Assembly (NCBI RefSeq): GCF_032118995.1
Contig: NC_092665.1
Location: 12,814,512-12,878,511, forward strand
DNA from: Asterias amurensis
Lineage: Eukaryota > Echinodermata > Asteroidea > Forcipulatida > Asteriidae
Direction of reading: 5' to 3'
Length of the DNA: 64,000 nucleotides
Of the stretch, positions 1-10,204 are shown piece by piece. Under the pieces are notes generated by a model. That model made no database searches and was not told where the DNA came from. It saw only the letters and a program-made list of their open reading frames with translations. A program made the translations under genes and the position numbers. Positions within the stretch are counted from its first letter, which is position 1. Each line of letters opens with the position of its first letter.

Positions 1-76
1 AGGTTTGAAACTTTAGGTCATTAACTATTATTTGCATTAATAAAAAGAAAATGCTTTACCGATTTCCCTGCTGAAG

Positions 77-145
77 TTCAAACTGCTAGACTGCATCAAT
101 GAAGTAGCATCACCTTCGGTATCTGTGCTAATGAAGATGTTCTGA
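77..145 (+). other. Exon-like ORF, unknown function (copy 1)
   Basis: A 23-codon reading frame follows a possible acceptor (CTGAAG) and ends in TGA. It encodes FKLLDCINEV near its start. A related frame, LKLADYVNEE, lies at 746-832, and a decayed form, KLP-CINEE, occurs twice between 1186 and 1450. The shared start and nearby stop suggest repeated copies of one terminal exon, but I do not recognise the domain. It could equally be a non-coding repeat that happens to stay open. Confidence 0.3.
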
Positions 146-581
146 AGACAAACAAGGAAAAGCTGATAGTTATAAAAATTAAACTATATATTTATCAACT
201 TAAACTTTTTCCAGTTGCTCAAGAATTTCGGTCCAATGCCTGTGAATTTATCTGTGGACTTTCTAATGTTTAGCAATAATATATCCAAACAACTTGAGAT
301 GAAAGGTATAGTTTTTTAAATAGATTTTAGCAAAACATTTCATCAAATTATTTCTATTATAAACAACATCAACTTTAGGGTTGCTCCTTTGAAGATTTAA
401 AGTCCAATGAGTGAGAGCATAATTTTTGTTATGATTGCCTCCAAATTTGTGTACCAATGTAGCTTAGGCGAGAGATATTTTGGAGAAAAAAAAACTCTTT
501 TGATAATTTACACCTGTGAAATAGTCTGTAGATTTTTTTGGGGGAAAGGAGAACTTTAGAACTCATTAAATTCGATCCAAG

Positions 582-671
582 CTTTTCACAGCTTTGTTAT
601 TTTGTGCTTATGTTAAGATACACCAACTGTGAAGGCTAGTCTTTGACAATTACCAATAGTGTCTGTTGCCT
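582..671 (-). repeat. Partial TTAA-flanked 380-bp element (end fragment)
   Basis: The reverse complement matches the start of the element described at 62718-63097, with AGGCA..GACACTATTGG at the terminus and TTAA at 672-675 beside it. Only about 90 bp of this end remain. Confidence 0.6.
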
Positions 672-745
672 TTAATAATTCTTTTCCAGTCAAACCTTGT
701 CATACTTATAATGATACATTACCAAATTCCTTGCCAGGCCCACAG

Positions 746-832
746 TTGAAACTGGCAGACTACGTCAATGAAGAGCAGTCCTTGAGAAGTCCATCAGCTC
801 AGATATTCTATCTGCCAATGAAGAAGGTCTGA
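746..832 (+). other. Exon-like ORF, unknown function (copy 2)
   Basis: This 29-codon frame starts after a CCCACAG acceptor-like site and ends in TGA. It begins LKLADYVNEE, related to the frame at 77-145, and ends LPMKKV, recalling the VLMKMF end of copy 1. The two copies keep their reading frames and stop positions while the DNA has diverged, which gives weak support for coding. No upstream exon or domain was recognised. Confidence 0.3.
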
Positions 833-1180
833 AGAAGTTTTTGAAAAAAGGGTACATTTATAAACCATCTAGACCAATCGTGATGAACGTAAATTAGTTG
901 CTTCTGGAAAGATTTTCTCAGTCCAATGCCAAAGGACTTATTGTGGAGTATTGCTTCCAAGTGCATCAGATAAATCTTAACAACTTGAGATGAGAGATAG
1001 TTTGTAGAATCATTTTCAGTTAAAAGAAAGTATTTTAGAACTTACAATTGTACCATCATAATTTAATAAAAGCAGCTTAGGGCCAGAGAAGGTTCCTAAA
1101 AGCTCCTTTGTGGTCAATCACCAACATTTTATAATAACCTTGTAACTTAAACTGATACAATACCCAACTTCCTGCCACGC

Positions 1181-1450
1181 TTGAAGTGAAAACTGCCAGG
1201 CTGCATCAACGAAGAGTATCTGAAAAAAAAAAAGTTCAGAAGAATTATAAACCATGTCAAGTTGAACTTCACTGTAACTTACCCAAACTTATACGTTACC
1301 CAAATTCCTGCCACCTTGAAGTGAAAACTGCCAGACTGCATCAACGAAGAGTATCTGAAAAAAAACCAAAGTTCAGAAGATATTATAAACCATGTCTAGT
1401 TGAACTTCCCTGTAACTTACCCAAACTTACAAACTTAGCTGCAGGCAGTG
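1181..1450 (+). repeat. Two tandem copies of a 135-bp block
   Basis: The block beginning TTGAAGTGAAAACTGCC at 1181 repeats at 1316 and is about 90 percent identical. The copies are degenerate relatives of the exon-like frames at 77 and 746 and now carry stops in that frame. Confidence 0.75.
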
Positions 1451-1753
1451 AATGAGATAACTGTAATTATGTGGTAGGAGTAAGGTTTAAGGGTTGGCTA
1501 AACCATACTATTACCTCATGCCTTACTAGTCATCTCTACCTGTCCTACAACCTACAAGGTTGAAGTTCCATCTGCTGAATGGAATCAAGTTGCAATCTGT
1601 AAAAAAAAAAAAACAATTATTAGTTGTGAAAATGGAAAGTGATTTCTTGAAATGAAAGGGGAAGAAACGGGGGTTACTGCTGCGAAAAGAAAGGTGGTTA
1701 TTGCTGTGAAAAGAACGGTTGTTATTATAGGAACGTCTATACCCTGACCCTAC

Positions 1754-1830
1754 TCCTAGAACTATTTCGGTTTTGTCCGCTATCGTCTCCCATAAGACGA
1801 TTTAAAGACAAAACTGAAATAGTTCTAGGA
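1754..1830. repeat. Fold-back repeat, 24-bp arms
   Basis: Arms at 1754-1777 and 1807-1830 are inverted and match at 23 of 24 positions, with a smaller nested hairpin between them. CCTGACC occurs on both sides (1743-1749 and 1831-1837) and might be a target duplication. It is probably a tiny non-autonomous element. Confidence 0.7.
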
Positions 1831-1951
1831 CCTGACCTTACCTATGATCAGGTGATACTTAACCTGTTTGGCAATCAATGTGGACTTCCGGTTGTTCAAA
1901 ACATCTCTATCTGGTACATCATTAAGGCCCGGTCAAACAGGCCCCGATAAT

Positions 1952-2052
1952 GAGAACGATAAAAATGCACGCCCTCGATTGGTTGAAATGCTCCACGCAG
2001 AATAAGCCCACGCTCATTCAACCAATCGAGGGCGTGCATTTTTATCGTTCTC
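1952..2052. repeat. Perfect 36-bp inverted repeat
   Basis: The arms at 1952-1987 and 2017-2052 are perfect reverse complements around a 29-bp loop. A GGCCCCG / GGGGCC pairing outside continues the symmetry loosely. The perfect arms imply a young fold-back element or recent gene conversion. Confidence 0.85.
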
Positions 2053-3035
2053 GTTTTTGGGGCCGGTGTGACCACCCATCTTTAGCCCTCAATGAAGGCA
2101 AAGGTGTCATGGAGCTGTTGAAAAACAACACTTAGGTTCTAGGCCTTCTCTAGGCTTTACTCTATGCCTTCTGTAACCACCTACCATTATACATACCATA
2201 ATCACCTTTACATCATGGGATGTCTTCTTCATCTTTGTTTGACGTTTCTTCTTCAGTTCTTGTTTCTCGAACTTTCTTTTTTGTTTTTTTGCTCGCTTTG
2301 CAACATAATTATTGCCTGCCTGCAGCACAGTGCTTTTAAAAGTATTGGATTTTTTTTCCCCTAAAAATTAACTGTGATTACTGTTTATTTCTCTCACAAT
2401 CAATCGATACAATTTATTCAGCAGAAATATTTGATGATTAATTTACCTCAAATAAATTAGCCTTTAAAATATCACTAGCTGAAAGATTTATTGACTGATT
2501 AGCGCAAACTACAAATGTGACATGTTGACATGGTTTGACACTAATGGGGAGCACCTTAAATGTGGGAAATAATTTTGTTTTTGTCAAGCTCAACTTGAAT
2601 TCTTATTTTGTTTCTAGTAACACAAAGCTTAGTCAGTTTGTGCGCTAGTCACATACTGATTTATCATTGTGAATAATTTGCGCTTTTATGGACCTTTTTT
2701 GTTGCTTTGAAAAAAAAAAACTGTTAGTGAAAATACTCTGATAAGCCTATTACTTCATTTAGAAGTTCATTACTGGGTGTTTAATAATGCTTTGTCATAG
2801 AAAAACTTTACACAAAAGGTTATTCATTATAGAGAACCTACTATTTTGAAACAAGTTCTTGTGAGTTGCATTTCCTTAAGACTTTTTAAAATAATTCTCA
2901 AATTTAATAACTGAATGCAATAAGGGTCCCTATTACTGAACATTTTAATGCTAAATTATCAAATTAATTATGCCAATGTACTCTAAAATGTCAACAAAGT
3001 AAGGTCGTCATCGGAATCTTCCAAACCCAGGGGAA

Positions 3036-3179
3036 ATGCTCCAAGAGAAATTATTTTACTCTTTAAGGCACCACTCTGGCTACGACCAAAATGCCCTCAA
3101 AATCATGAAAACCGGATCAGAAAAACTGTGGATGGCTTCACCATTGACAATATTAGTAGACAACATCAACAAGTACTGA
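3036..3179 (+). other. Small ORF in tandem block, copy 1 (47 aa)
   Basis: The frame runs from ATG to TGA and contains SGYDQNALK, then GSEK.WMASPLTIL and VDNINKY. The second block copy at 4395-4571 conserves this peptide far better than the surrounding DNA. It resembles a last exon with no recognised family. The flanks are not clearly splice sites. Confidence 0.35.
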
Positions 3180-4394
3180 AGCGAGTAAGGATAAGAAAAG
3201 AACCCTGCTTGTTATTATTGGGGGAAGAATGTGGTTATAGATCTAGATGCTTACCAAAAATCCATGCCTTATTTTGAGGGCTGGAGAACTTTGAAGTCTT
3301 TAAAAAGATCTTAAAGTTTTCCACTCCTCAATGGTGACATATTGAAACTGTTATGGAGCTGTTGAAAAACAACACATTAAGTTCTAGGCCTATTCTATGT
3401 CCCTCTAACCACTTACCATTATACGTACCATAATCACCTTTAACATCAAGGGGTGTGTTCATGTTGTCTTTATCTTCGTTTGATCTTCCTTCTGCTCCAT
3501 TTTTTACTTTGAGGCGTGTCTTCTTTGGCCTTTTCTTTTTTGTCCTTAATTTTTGTTTTGCTCACTTCTCAATGTAGTGCCCTAAAAATATTTTTATTTT
3601 TTGTGTGACAATTTAATTTTTATATAGTAATATTGTCTATTCAATTTGATGAAATTGTTTTCATCAGAAATATTAAACGATTAATTTAGCATATCTAAAT
3701 TAAACTTTTTAATATTCCTTACTAAAACAATTCATCATCTACTAAGGTGTACTAATATTTGTTTTAGTCTTACATGATTTTAAACTAATTTCGGGAGCTT
3801 AATGGAAACTGTTGCCTGGGCCGAGTTGAAGTCTTTGCTTCTCTTTTTTTATGGGGGGGGGGGGGGTGGGGCTCACTTCTGAATGCCTGCAAGCAGCACT
3901 CTGGTAACAGTTATTTTTAATTTTATTTTGCTCAATAAATCTATTTCACACATTTAATTGATGAAATTTATTCATCAGAAATATTAACTGTTTAATTAAG
4001 CTTATGTTAATTACACTGGTGTTTTTTTTTACATTTTGTTTTTACAAAACTTAATTCTGGAAAAAAAAAAATGATTTAGGCTAAACTTTTTTTAGTAATG
4101 TATTTAATATTCCCATTTTATTTAGAACTTCAGTAGTTGGGATGTTTTTATGAAAACAAACTTTATAATTTCTGGGAAAAAAAACAATTGAGATGATTTT
4201 CAATGTTTCTTTATTTGAATTGGGAACTGACTATGAACTGTTTAAAACTATTTTTTTCTTTTTGGTATAAATCAAACTTTGAAGAAACTTTAAAGAGTCT
4301 CTAAGTGAAATATGTTTTTCAGATTTAATCATGCCAATTTAAAGCTTTAGAATGACAACAACATGAAGTCACAAGCTTCTTCCAAACCCGGGAA

Positions 4395-4571
4395 ATGTTC
4401 CAAGAAGTTATTGTTTACAGGCATCACTCTGGCTACGACCAAAATGCCCTCAAACTCAAGAAAACCGGATCAGAAAAAGAGTGGATGGCATCACCATTGA
4501 CAATATTAGTGGACAACATCAACAAGTACCGCGATGAAAATCATGTTATTATTGGGGAGGAATGGGGTTAG
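4395..4571 (+). other. Small ORF in tandem block, copy 2 (58 aa)
   Basis: This is the counterpart of the frame at 3036, sharing HHSGYDQNALK and WMASPLTILVDNINKY and extending further to VIIGEEWG before TAG. Most differences between the copies in the shared part are single substitutions that leave the frame open. It may be the terminal exon of an unrecognised gene or a pseudogene of one. Confidence 0.35.
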
Positions 4572-4599
4572 ATTTTCGCTTACCACTTAACGTCATCTT

Positions 4600-5222
4600 A
4601 ATGATCTTGTCTTCTTACCACCTTTGACGACTTGTTGTAGCCACACACCCATACCACACAATCCATAGATAAAAGTTTCAAAGTTCTGACAACAGTCGGA
4701 CAAAGTGTTCAGTTCTAAAACTCAAACTAAAGAGTCACTTTTTACAAGTTCTTTTTTTTGTCACTGAGACGACTTCTTTTCACTGGGACGACTTCTACCA
4801 ACTCGGACAACCTCAAGCACGTTGGACGACTTCGCCGAACCCATACCACACAATCCATAGATCTTCTGTCTTCACCCATTGGGCATAACCGCTTCAAAGT
4901 TCTGACAACAGTCAGCAAAAAGTGTGCATAAGAGAACAGTTCTCAAATTCAATATCGCAAGTCCCCTTTTCAGGGTAAATCAGTTATTCTGTCCAGGGTA
5001 GAGCTTCTCATACCAACTTGACGGAGCTCAACAGGAGAGTGTGAGTCCATTTGAAAGAAGCTCATTTCATACAGTTCTCTGGTTGTCTTTATAGCAGAAT
5101 TTAAACAAACTCCTGGAACTTTCCAGCCCTACTCGCAAGCTCAACATCGAAGTCAGGTCATGACACCAGCAGGTTGGTTGAATATGCCGGTGACAATTAT
5201 TCTGTCTAACTTCGAGGAATTC
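4600..5222. other. Gene-poor stretch with an internal duplication
   Basis: The stretch CCATACCACACAATCCATAGAT occurs at about 4652 and 4844, each followed by a shared TTCAAAGTTCTGACAACAGTC segment. GACGACTTC-type short repeats lie between. No gene is supported. Confidence 0.55.
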
Positions 5223-5648
5223 TCAACCCAGCGAAAACTCCGAGGGAGTTCTCAAGCGGGTCGTAAACTCGACTGCAAAATTAGACCAATGTGAGATTTT
5301 GCTCATAAAAAAGACTCTAGTGAAACTTGACCAAAAGTCTTCATATTCAGAAGTCATTTTTACTAAAGTTTTACCTTCAGAATTTCGTAGGTAATGTCCA
5401 CAATATGCAAAGGGTCTATTACAGTTTGTTTCAGTAAAAACAACTGTGAAAAAGTTCATCCGATAAACGAGGTCCAAATTATCCAGCCACGAAGAGTCGC
5501 CATGCTTCCCGTCCGCTGTCCCGTGCAAAACTAAACCATGCGGTCTTTGCTGTGCCTGGATTTCTATGCTAAAAGCACAAGGATTCTTTTCTATGCTAAA
5601 AGCGCAAGGGGCGATAAATTTGCATAACAATGAAGACTGCTCTGGCAC
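5223..5648 (-). CDS. Open frame of 141 codons, unknown
   Basis: This is one of the longer uninterrupted frames in the window. It begins MPEQSSLLCKF and has a duplicated CAFSIE hexapeptide near residues 16 and 25. I recognise no domain, signal peptide or membrane segment. The 100 bp before its ATG are GC-richer and hold three CCAAT-type boxes, which gives weak support for transcription in this direction. It may be a chance frame or part of a repeat. Confidence 0.25.
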   Translation of the reverse strand: MPEQSSLLCKFIAPCAFSIEKNPCAFSIEIQAQQRPHGLVLHGTADGKHGDSSWLDNLDLVYRMNFFTVVFTETNCNRPFAYCGHYLRNSEGKTLVKMTSEYEDFWSSFTRVFFMSKISHWSNFAVEFTTRLRTPSEFSLG

Positions 5649-5649
5649 G

Positions 5650-5750
5650 CGCGCACCTGGATTGGTTTAGTAGCAGTCTCGACCAATCACAACGCGTATC
5701 TGGTCCAATAACAACGTGCGGAGTTTCTGGGGAGTGAAGAAATCTCAACC
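5650..5750 (-). promoter_or_regulatory. CCAAT-box cluster, possible promoter
   Basis: Three CCAAT/ATTGG pentamers lie within about 60 bp (GGATTGG, GACCAATCAC, GTCCAATAAC), in DNA richer in CG dinucleotides than its surroundings. The spacing resembles NF-Y site clusters in animal promoters. No TATA box is evident. Confidence 0.35.
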
Positions 5751-7043
5751 CAAAAAGAATAATTATTAGCCCCGCCCTGTCTGTCTAACGAGGCAATTTA
5801 CATGCAATTCAGTTTCAGGCAATGCAGCCATTGAATCGACTCTTCAGTTGTCATTATTTTCCTGGGGATTAGTGAGTTACAGTTTAAAGAATGTCCATTG
5901 TACATAATCCGAAGTGTTCATTGTGCATTCAGTGCAGTTCGGGTTGCCTTCAAGTTGACCTGACATAAGTCATGGCAACGTTGTAGGATACAAGCTTCTT
6001 CGTATATGGACCATTCAGTGTCATCACTAGTTATGGTTAACACTCACAAATGGAAGAAAACACAAAGTCTTACATTTTTATATTTAATTAGCAGAGAGTT
6101 TGCACTGTCTGTTTTTCGAGGGGCACGTCTCAAACCATGTTCACATATTATTTTATAACTCAAAATTAAGGTGGAAATTGTGAAACACTGTAAACATTTC
6201 CCTTTCGATCAGTTTAGTATATCGCCTGCCACAAAAGCTATGGAATGAACAGAGTCACTCTTTGTTAGCAAAATATTTAATACTCGTTCTATAACCGTAC
6301 CAAAACATCGCGTCTGTAAAACTGTCCATTGCAAGGGCCCAACAAAATTGGGTAAATATAGAACAATATAGTTTGAAACATTGAGTTATACCCCACCATT
6401 GCTACATACAAGTTTTCTATATCGTTATATACATGTATTTCATTTGTTGGCGGGGTCTGGGAGGGCACATCGCTTTGATGACAGTTTTTTTTTTTTTTTT
6501 TTTTTTTACCTGCCAACAAAGATTTATGTCCGTAGGTTTAAAATAACTAAATAACAACAAACTTGAACAGCATGTATCCAGACTGAGCTCATTTTCATGA
6601 AACTGCTTTCAGAATACAATTTAAGTTAAACAGTTTATTTGAAAAACGCAAATAATGGGATACAGTTAATATTAATTTACGTATAGGCCCTAGTGGTTTT
6701 CTAATAGCCCTTTTTACGCTCGGCTCTGCTTCATGAAACTACTTTCAGGTAACAATATTCAAACAAAAATTTGAAAAGGTAATTCAATGGATCCAGTCAA
6801 GATCAAAGTCTCGGTATTTGGCTGGTGACCCATTTTTGTAGGGCAAAAATATTGTACTCTTCGTGCAGATTTGTAATTATTTCCTAGATATAGGCCGTTT
6901 CCGAATGAGTGGCCTACGGCTGTTTATACGGCTAGATCACCATATTACTACGCGTTGGAAAGTAGGCTTGCCTTAGCAACGCCCTTAGGAACAGACACAG
7001 CCGCAGCCGCCTGAGTGCGGATAAGGCCCAATCAAGAATGAGA
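5750..7043. other. No gene seen
   Basis: AT-rich sequence with a long poly-T run at about 6485-6508 and no splice-bounded frames of note. It probably includes the 3' flank of the death-domain gene on the minus strand. Confidence 0.5.
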
Positions 7044-7381
7044 TTAAACTCTGTGATAAACTACCTGGTTACATTTTTTTAATGTCAGGTTGACAAGCGT
7101 CTCTATCAATCTGTCTTCAGCCTCTTTTTGGCTTGTTTGTGTCCTGACCCAATCAAGCAGCATTTGATAGATCTGCTCTCTGACGTCATTTGGGTGGTCA
7201 ATTGGGTATGTGTCAATCTGTGCAGCTTTAATGCCTAAAGAAGTGCCGAGTTGCTTCCAATCCTTTCCAATATTCTTGGCTACGTCTCGTAACTTCTCAT
7301 TAATACCTGATGCATCGGATGTTGACTGATGTTCCGGTGACTGCCTCTTGCTACATGCTCTTGGGGAGTGGGGTACATAAC
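7044..7381 (-). CDS. Death-domain terminal exon (DD1)
   Basis: After a TTCTTATAG acceptor the exon starts in phase 1 and runs 338 nt to TAA. The first 35 or so residues are a Ser/Pro-rich linker (SPRACSKRQSP). The rest is a death domain: an EKLRDVAKNIG helix, KDWKQLGTSLGI with the usual core Trp, then QIYQMLLDWVRTQ and a last helix. Death domains pair with others in apoptotic and NF-kB signalling. The upstream exon with a matching phase-1 donor is either a cassette exon (7508-9193) or the third exon of the ubiquitin-like gene at 10912-11008. It could therefore be a distal alternative 3' end of that gene, or the last exon of a separate gene whose start I cannot see. Confidence 0.85.
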
Positions 7382-7507
7382 CTATAAGAAGAATGACAAT
7401 CACACAAAGGGTTTATCTTAAAATCTTATTAATAAAATAACCTGCCTGCCGCGATGTTTTACTTGTTTCATCGTGGTGATGACATACTTCATGATTGGAA
7501 GGTTTAC

Positions 7508-9193
7508 CTGAGGTTTGTGGCAAATCAGTCCTGTCTGCCTCAGGGACTCGTAGTTTCTTCTCATCAGTATCTGATGCATCCGGCGACTTCCCTTTGTTAC
7601 CTGCTCTTGGGGATGTGGGTTCGTAACCTTCAAGAAGAATGACAACACATAAAGGGTTTTATTGTAAACAATCTTACTAACAAAATAACATGTCACTAAC
7701 AAAACAACCTGCCTGCCATGATGTTGTACTTGTTTCAACGTAATAATTCATGAGTGGAAGGTTTACCTGAGGTTTGTGGCAAATCAGTCCTGTCTGCCTC
7801 AGGGACTCGTAGTTTCTTCTCATCAGTATCTGATGCATCCGGTGACTTCCCGTTGTTACCTGCTCTTGGAGATGTGGGTTCGTAACCTACAAGAAGTATG
7901 ACAACACACAAAGGGTTTTATTGTCAAATCTTCCTAACAAAATAACATGCCACTAATAAAAAACCTGTCTGCCGTGATGTTTTACTTGTTAGAACGTATT
8001 AATTCATGTTTGGAATGTTTACCTGAGGTTTGTGGCAAATCAATCATGTCTGCCCCAGGGACTAGTAATTTCTTCTCATCAGTATCTGATGCATTCGGTG
8101 ATTTCTCTTTGTTACATGCTCCTTGGAATGTGGGTTCGTAACCTACAAGAAGTAAGACAACACATAAAGGGTTTATTGTAAAATCTTTCTAACAAAGTAC
8201 ATGCCACTAACAAAATAACCTGCCTGCCGTGATGTTTTACTTGTTTCAACGTATTGATGACATAATGCAGTACTAGAAGGTTTACCTGAGGTTTGTGGCA
8301 AATCAGTCCTGTCTGCCTCAGGGACTCGTAGTTTCTTCTCATCAGTATCTGATGCATCCGGCGACTTCCCTTTGTTACCTGCTCTTGGGGATGTGGGTTC
8401 GTAACCTTCAAGAGAATGACAACACATAAAGGGTTTTATTGTAAAAAATCTTACTAACAAAATAACATGTCACTAACAAAACAACCTGCCTGCCATGATG
8501 TTGTACTTGTTTCAACGTGTTGTTGACATAATGCGGTACTGGAATGTTTACCTGAGGTTTGTGGCAAATCAGTCCTGTCTGCCTCAGGGACTCGTAGTTT
8601 CTTCTCATCAACTCCTGATGCATCCGGCGACTTCCCTTTGTTACCTGCTCTTTGGGATGTGGGTTCGTAACCTACGAAGAAGGTGTGACAAAACACAAAG
8701 GGTTTTATTGTAAAATCTTACTAACAAAATAACATGCCACTAATAAAATAACCTGCCTGCCGCGATGTTTTACTTGTTTCAACGTATTGATGACATAATG
8801 CGGTATTGGAAGGTTTACCTGACGTTTGTGGCAAATCAGTCCTGTCTGCCTCAGGGACTCGTAGTTTCTTCTCATCAACTCCTGATGAATCCGGCGACTT
8901 CCCTTTGTTACCTGCTCTTGGGGATGTGGGTTCGTAACCTACATGAAGTATGACAACACACAAAGGGTTTTATTGTAAAATCTTTCTAACAAAATAACAT
9001 GCCACTAACAAAATAACCTGCCTGCCGTGATGTTTTACTTGTTTCAACGTATTGATGACATAATGCAGTACTGGAAGGTTTACCTGAGGTTTGTGGCAAA
9101 TCAGTCCTGTCTGCCTCAGGAACTCGTAGTTTCTTCTCATCAACTCCTGATGCATCCGGCGACTTCCCGCTCTTGGGGATGTGGGTTCGTAAC
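7508..9193 (-). repeat. Array of seven 120-bp cassette exons
   Basis: Seven copies lie at 7508-7627, 7767-7886, 8023-8142, 8286-8405, 8552-8671, 8819-8938 and 9084-9193, in repeat units of about 257-268 bp that include the introns. Each is bounded by AG and GT (CCTCAG/GTAAAC) and is phase 1 at both ends, so any number can be included without shifting frame. A full cassette adds 40 residues beginning YEPTSPRAGNKGKSP and ending LPQTSG. The 7508 and 8286 copies are identical, while the 8023 copy is diverged but open. The 9084 copy, first in transcription order, lacks 10 bp and would shift the frame. The cassette resembles the first third of the DD1 exon, its likely parent. Confidence 0.88.
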
Positions 9194-9239
9194 CTACAAG
9201 AATGACAACCGCGTATCTTAAACAGCTACTTCAGCGAAA

Positions 9240-9357
9240 ATGGCCAGGGCGGGAATGCTATTTAATCTTGTTTATGACGTGTTTGTTTACCATTTAAATG
9301 TAATTGTTCGTAATTATCGATTCAAAAATTAGGCCCCAACCTCCAGGGTTTCAAAAA
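9240..9357. other. Short spacer, no gene seen
   Basis: This lies between the cassette array and an antisense SINE fragment. No signal was recognised. Confidence 0.4.
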
Positions 9358-9547
9358 CAAGGTGCTACGGCGCATCAGCCAGGAACACCGGGGCGAACCC
9401 CTTCTTATTTCGAAAAGTGCACTGGTTCTTTGGCATGTGTTACCTACAACACATGGGGGACCAACGGCTCTACGTCCGAAGGATTCGAACCCACACTCTG
9501 CTGATCAGAAACACCAGAGTGCTCTTAACCGCTCGGCCACGACACTT
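9358..9547 (-). repeat. tRNA-Ser-derived SINE, antisense, 3'-truncated
   Basis: The reverse complement starts GTCGTGGCCGAGCGGTTAAG (A box) and contains GTGGGTTCGAATCC (B box). It then has the same body as the SINE at 13753, but with an internal deletion just after the B box and loss of the 3' third. Confidence 0.8.
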
Positions 9548-9726
9548 CCAAGGCAGCTGTACGAAATTGGAGCTCCCAAGTCTGACGTAACATGAGTGAT
9601 GACGTTATTTTTTTATTGATTTAGCATTTCAAATGAAATTCAGCAAAGATCACGACTTGCCATTTTCGCTCAAGTATCTGTTTGAAATTGTTTTAATAAA
9701 ATACTGCTGCAATACCAATACAGATC

Positions 9727-9905
9727 AGGGATCGATTTCACAAAGGTAGCCCTAACTTAGGACTAGTCCTAAGCTAAGCAATGCTAAGAGATAGGACTGG
9801 TCCTAAGTTAGGACCAGTAACTCATCCTAACTTAGGACTGGTCCTATCTCTTAGCATTGCCTAGGACTAGTCCTAAGTTAGGACTACCTTTGTGAAATCC
9901 ATCCC
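9727..9905. repeat. Palindromic MITE, ~179 bp
   Basis: AGGGAT.GATTTCACAAAGGTAG at the left is matched by CTACCTTTGTGAAATCCATCCCT at the right. The whole interior is built from inverted repeats of CCTAACTTAGGAC and CCTATCTCTTAGCATTG, and the two halves fold almost end to end. It is a non-autonomous DNA element of unknown superfamily. Confidence 0.85.
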
Positions 9906-10204
9906 TGGGTTGAAGAGAGCAGTGCTCAGTTCATGCCAAATAACTACACCACTTCAAGACCGCCTCACCAATAGGCCTACCTACCCACATCAGTCTGCCC
10001 CTCATATTATGTTGTCAATTTTCATTTGTCATCGCTGTGTGCATATTAATTTAGTAAAACAAAGAAAACAAAGCAAACCTTTTGTCATCAATAATATTGT
10101 ATTAATGTAAGAATAAAACATAATAACATGCACGGATTCCTCTTTCTCGACAGAGAGACGGTTATGATGTTTCATATATAAAAATAAAAATAATCCAACC
10201 CGCC

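Larger units (their letters stand above)
2105..4600 (+). repeat. Tandem duplication of a ~1.25-kb block
   Basis: The sequence from about 2105 to 3350 is repeated from about 3352 to 4600. Matching landmarks include GGAGCTGTTGAAAAACAAC at about 2110 and 3355, the ACCATTATAC.TACCATAATC stretch, and a small open frame at 3036 and 4395. The copies are diverged and differ by indels. Apart from those short frames, I see only AT-rich DNA and homopolymer runs here. Confidence 0.75.
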
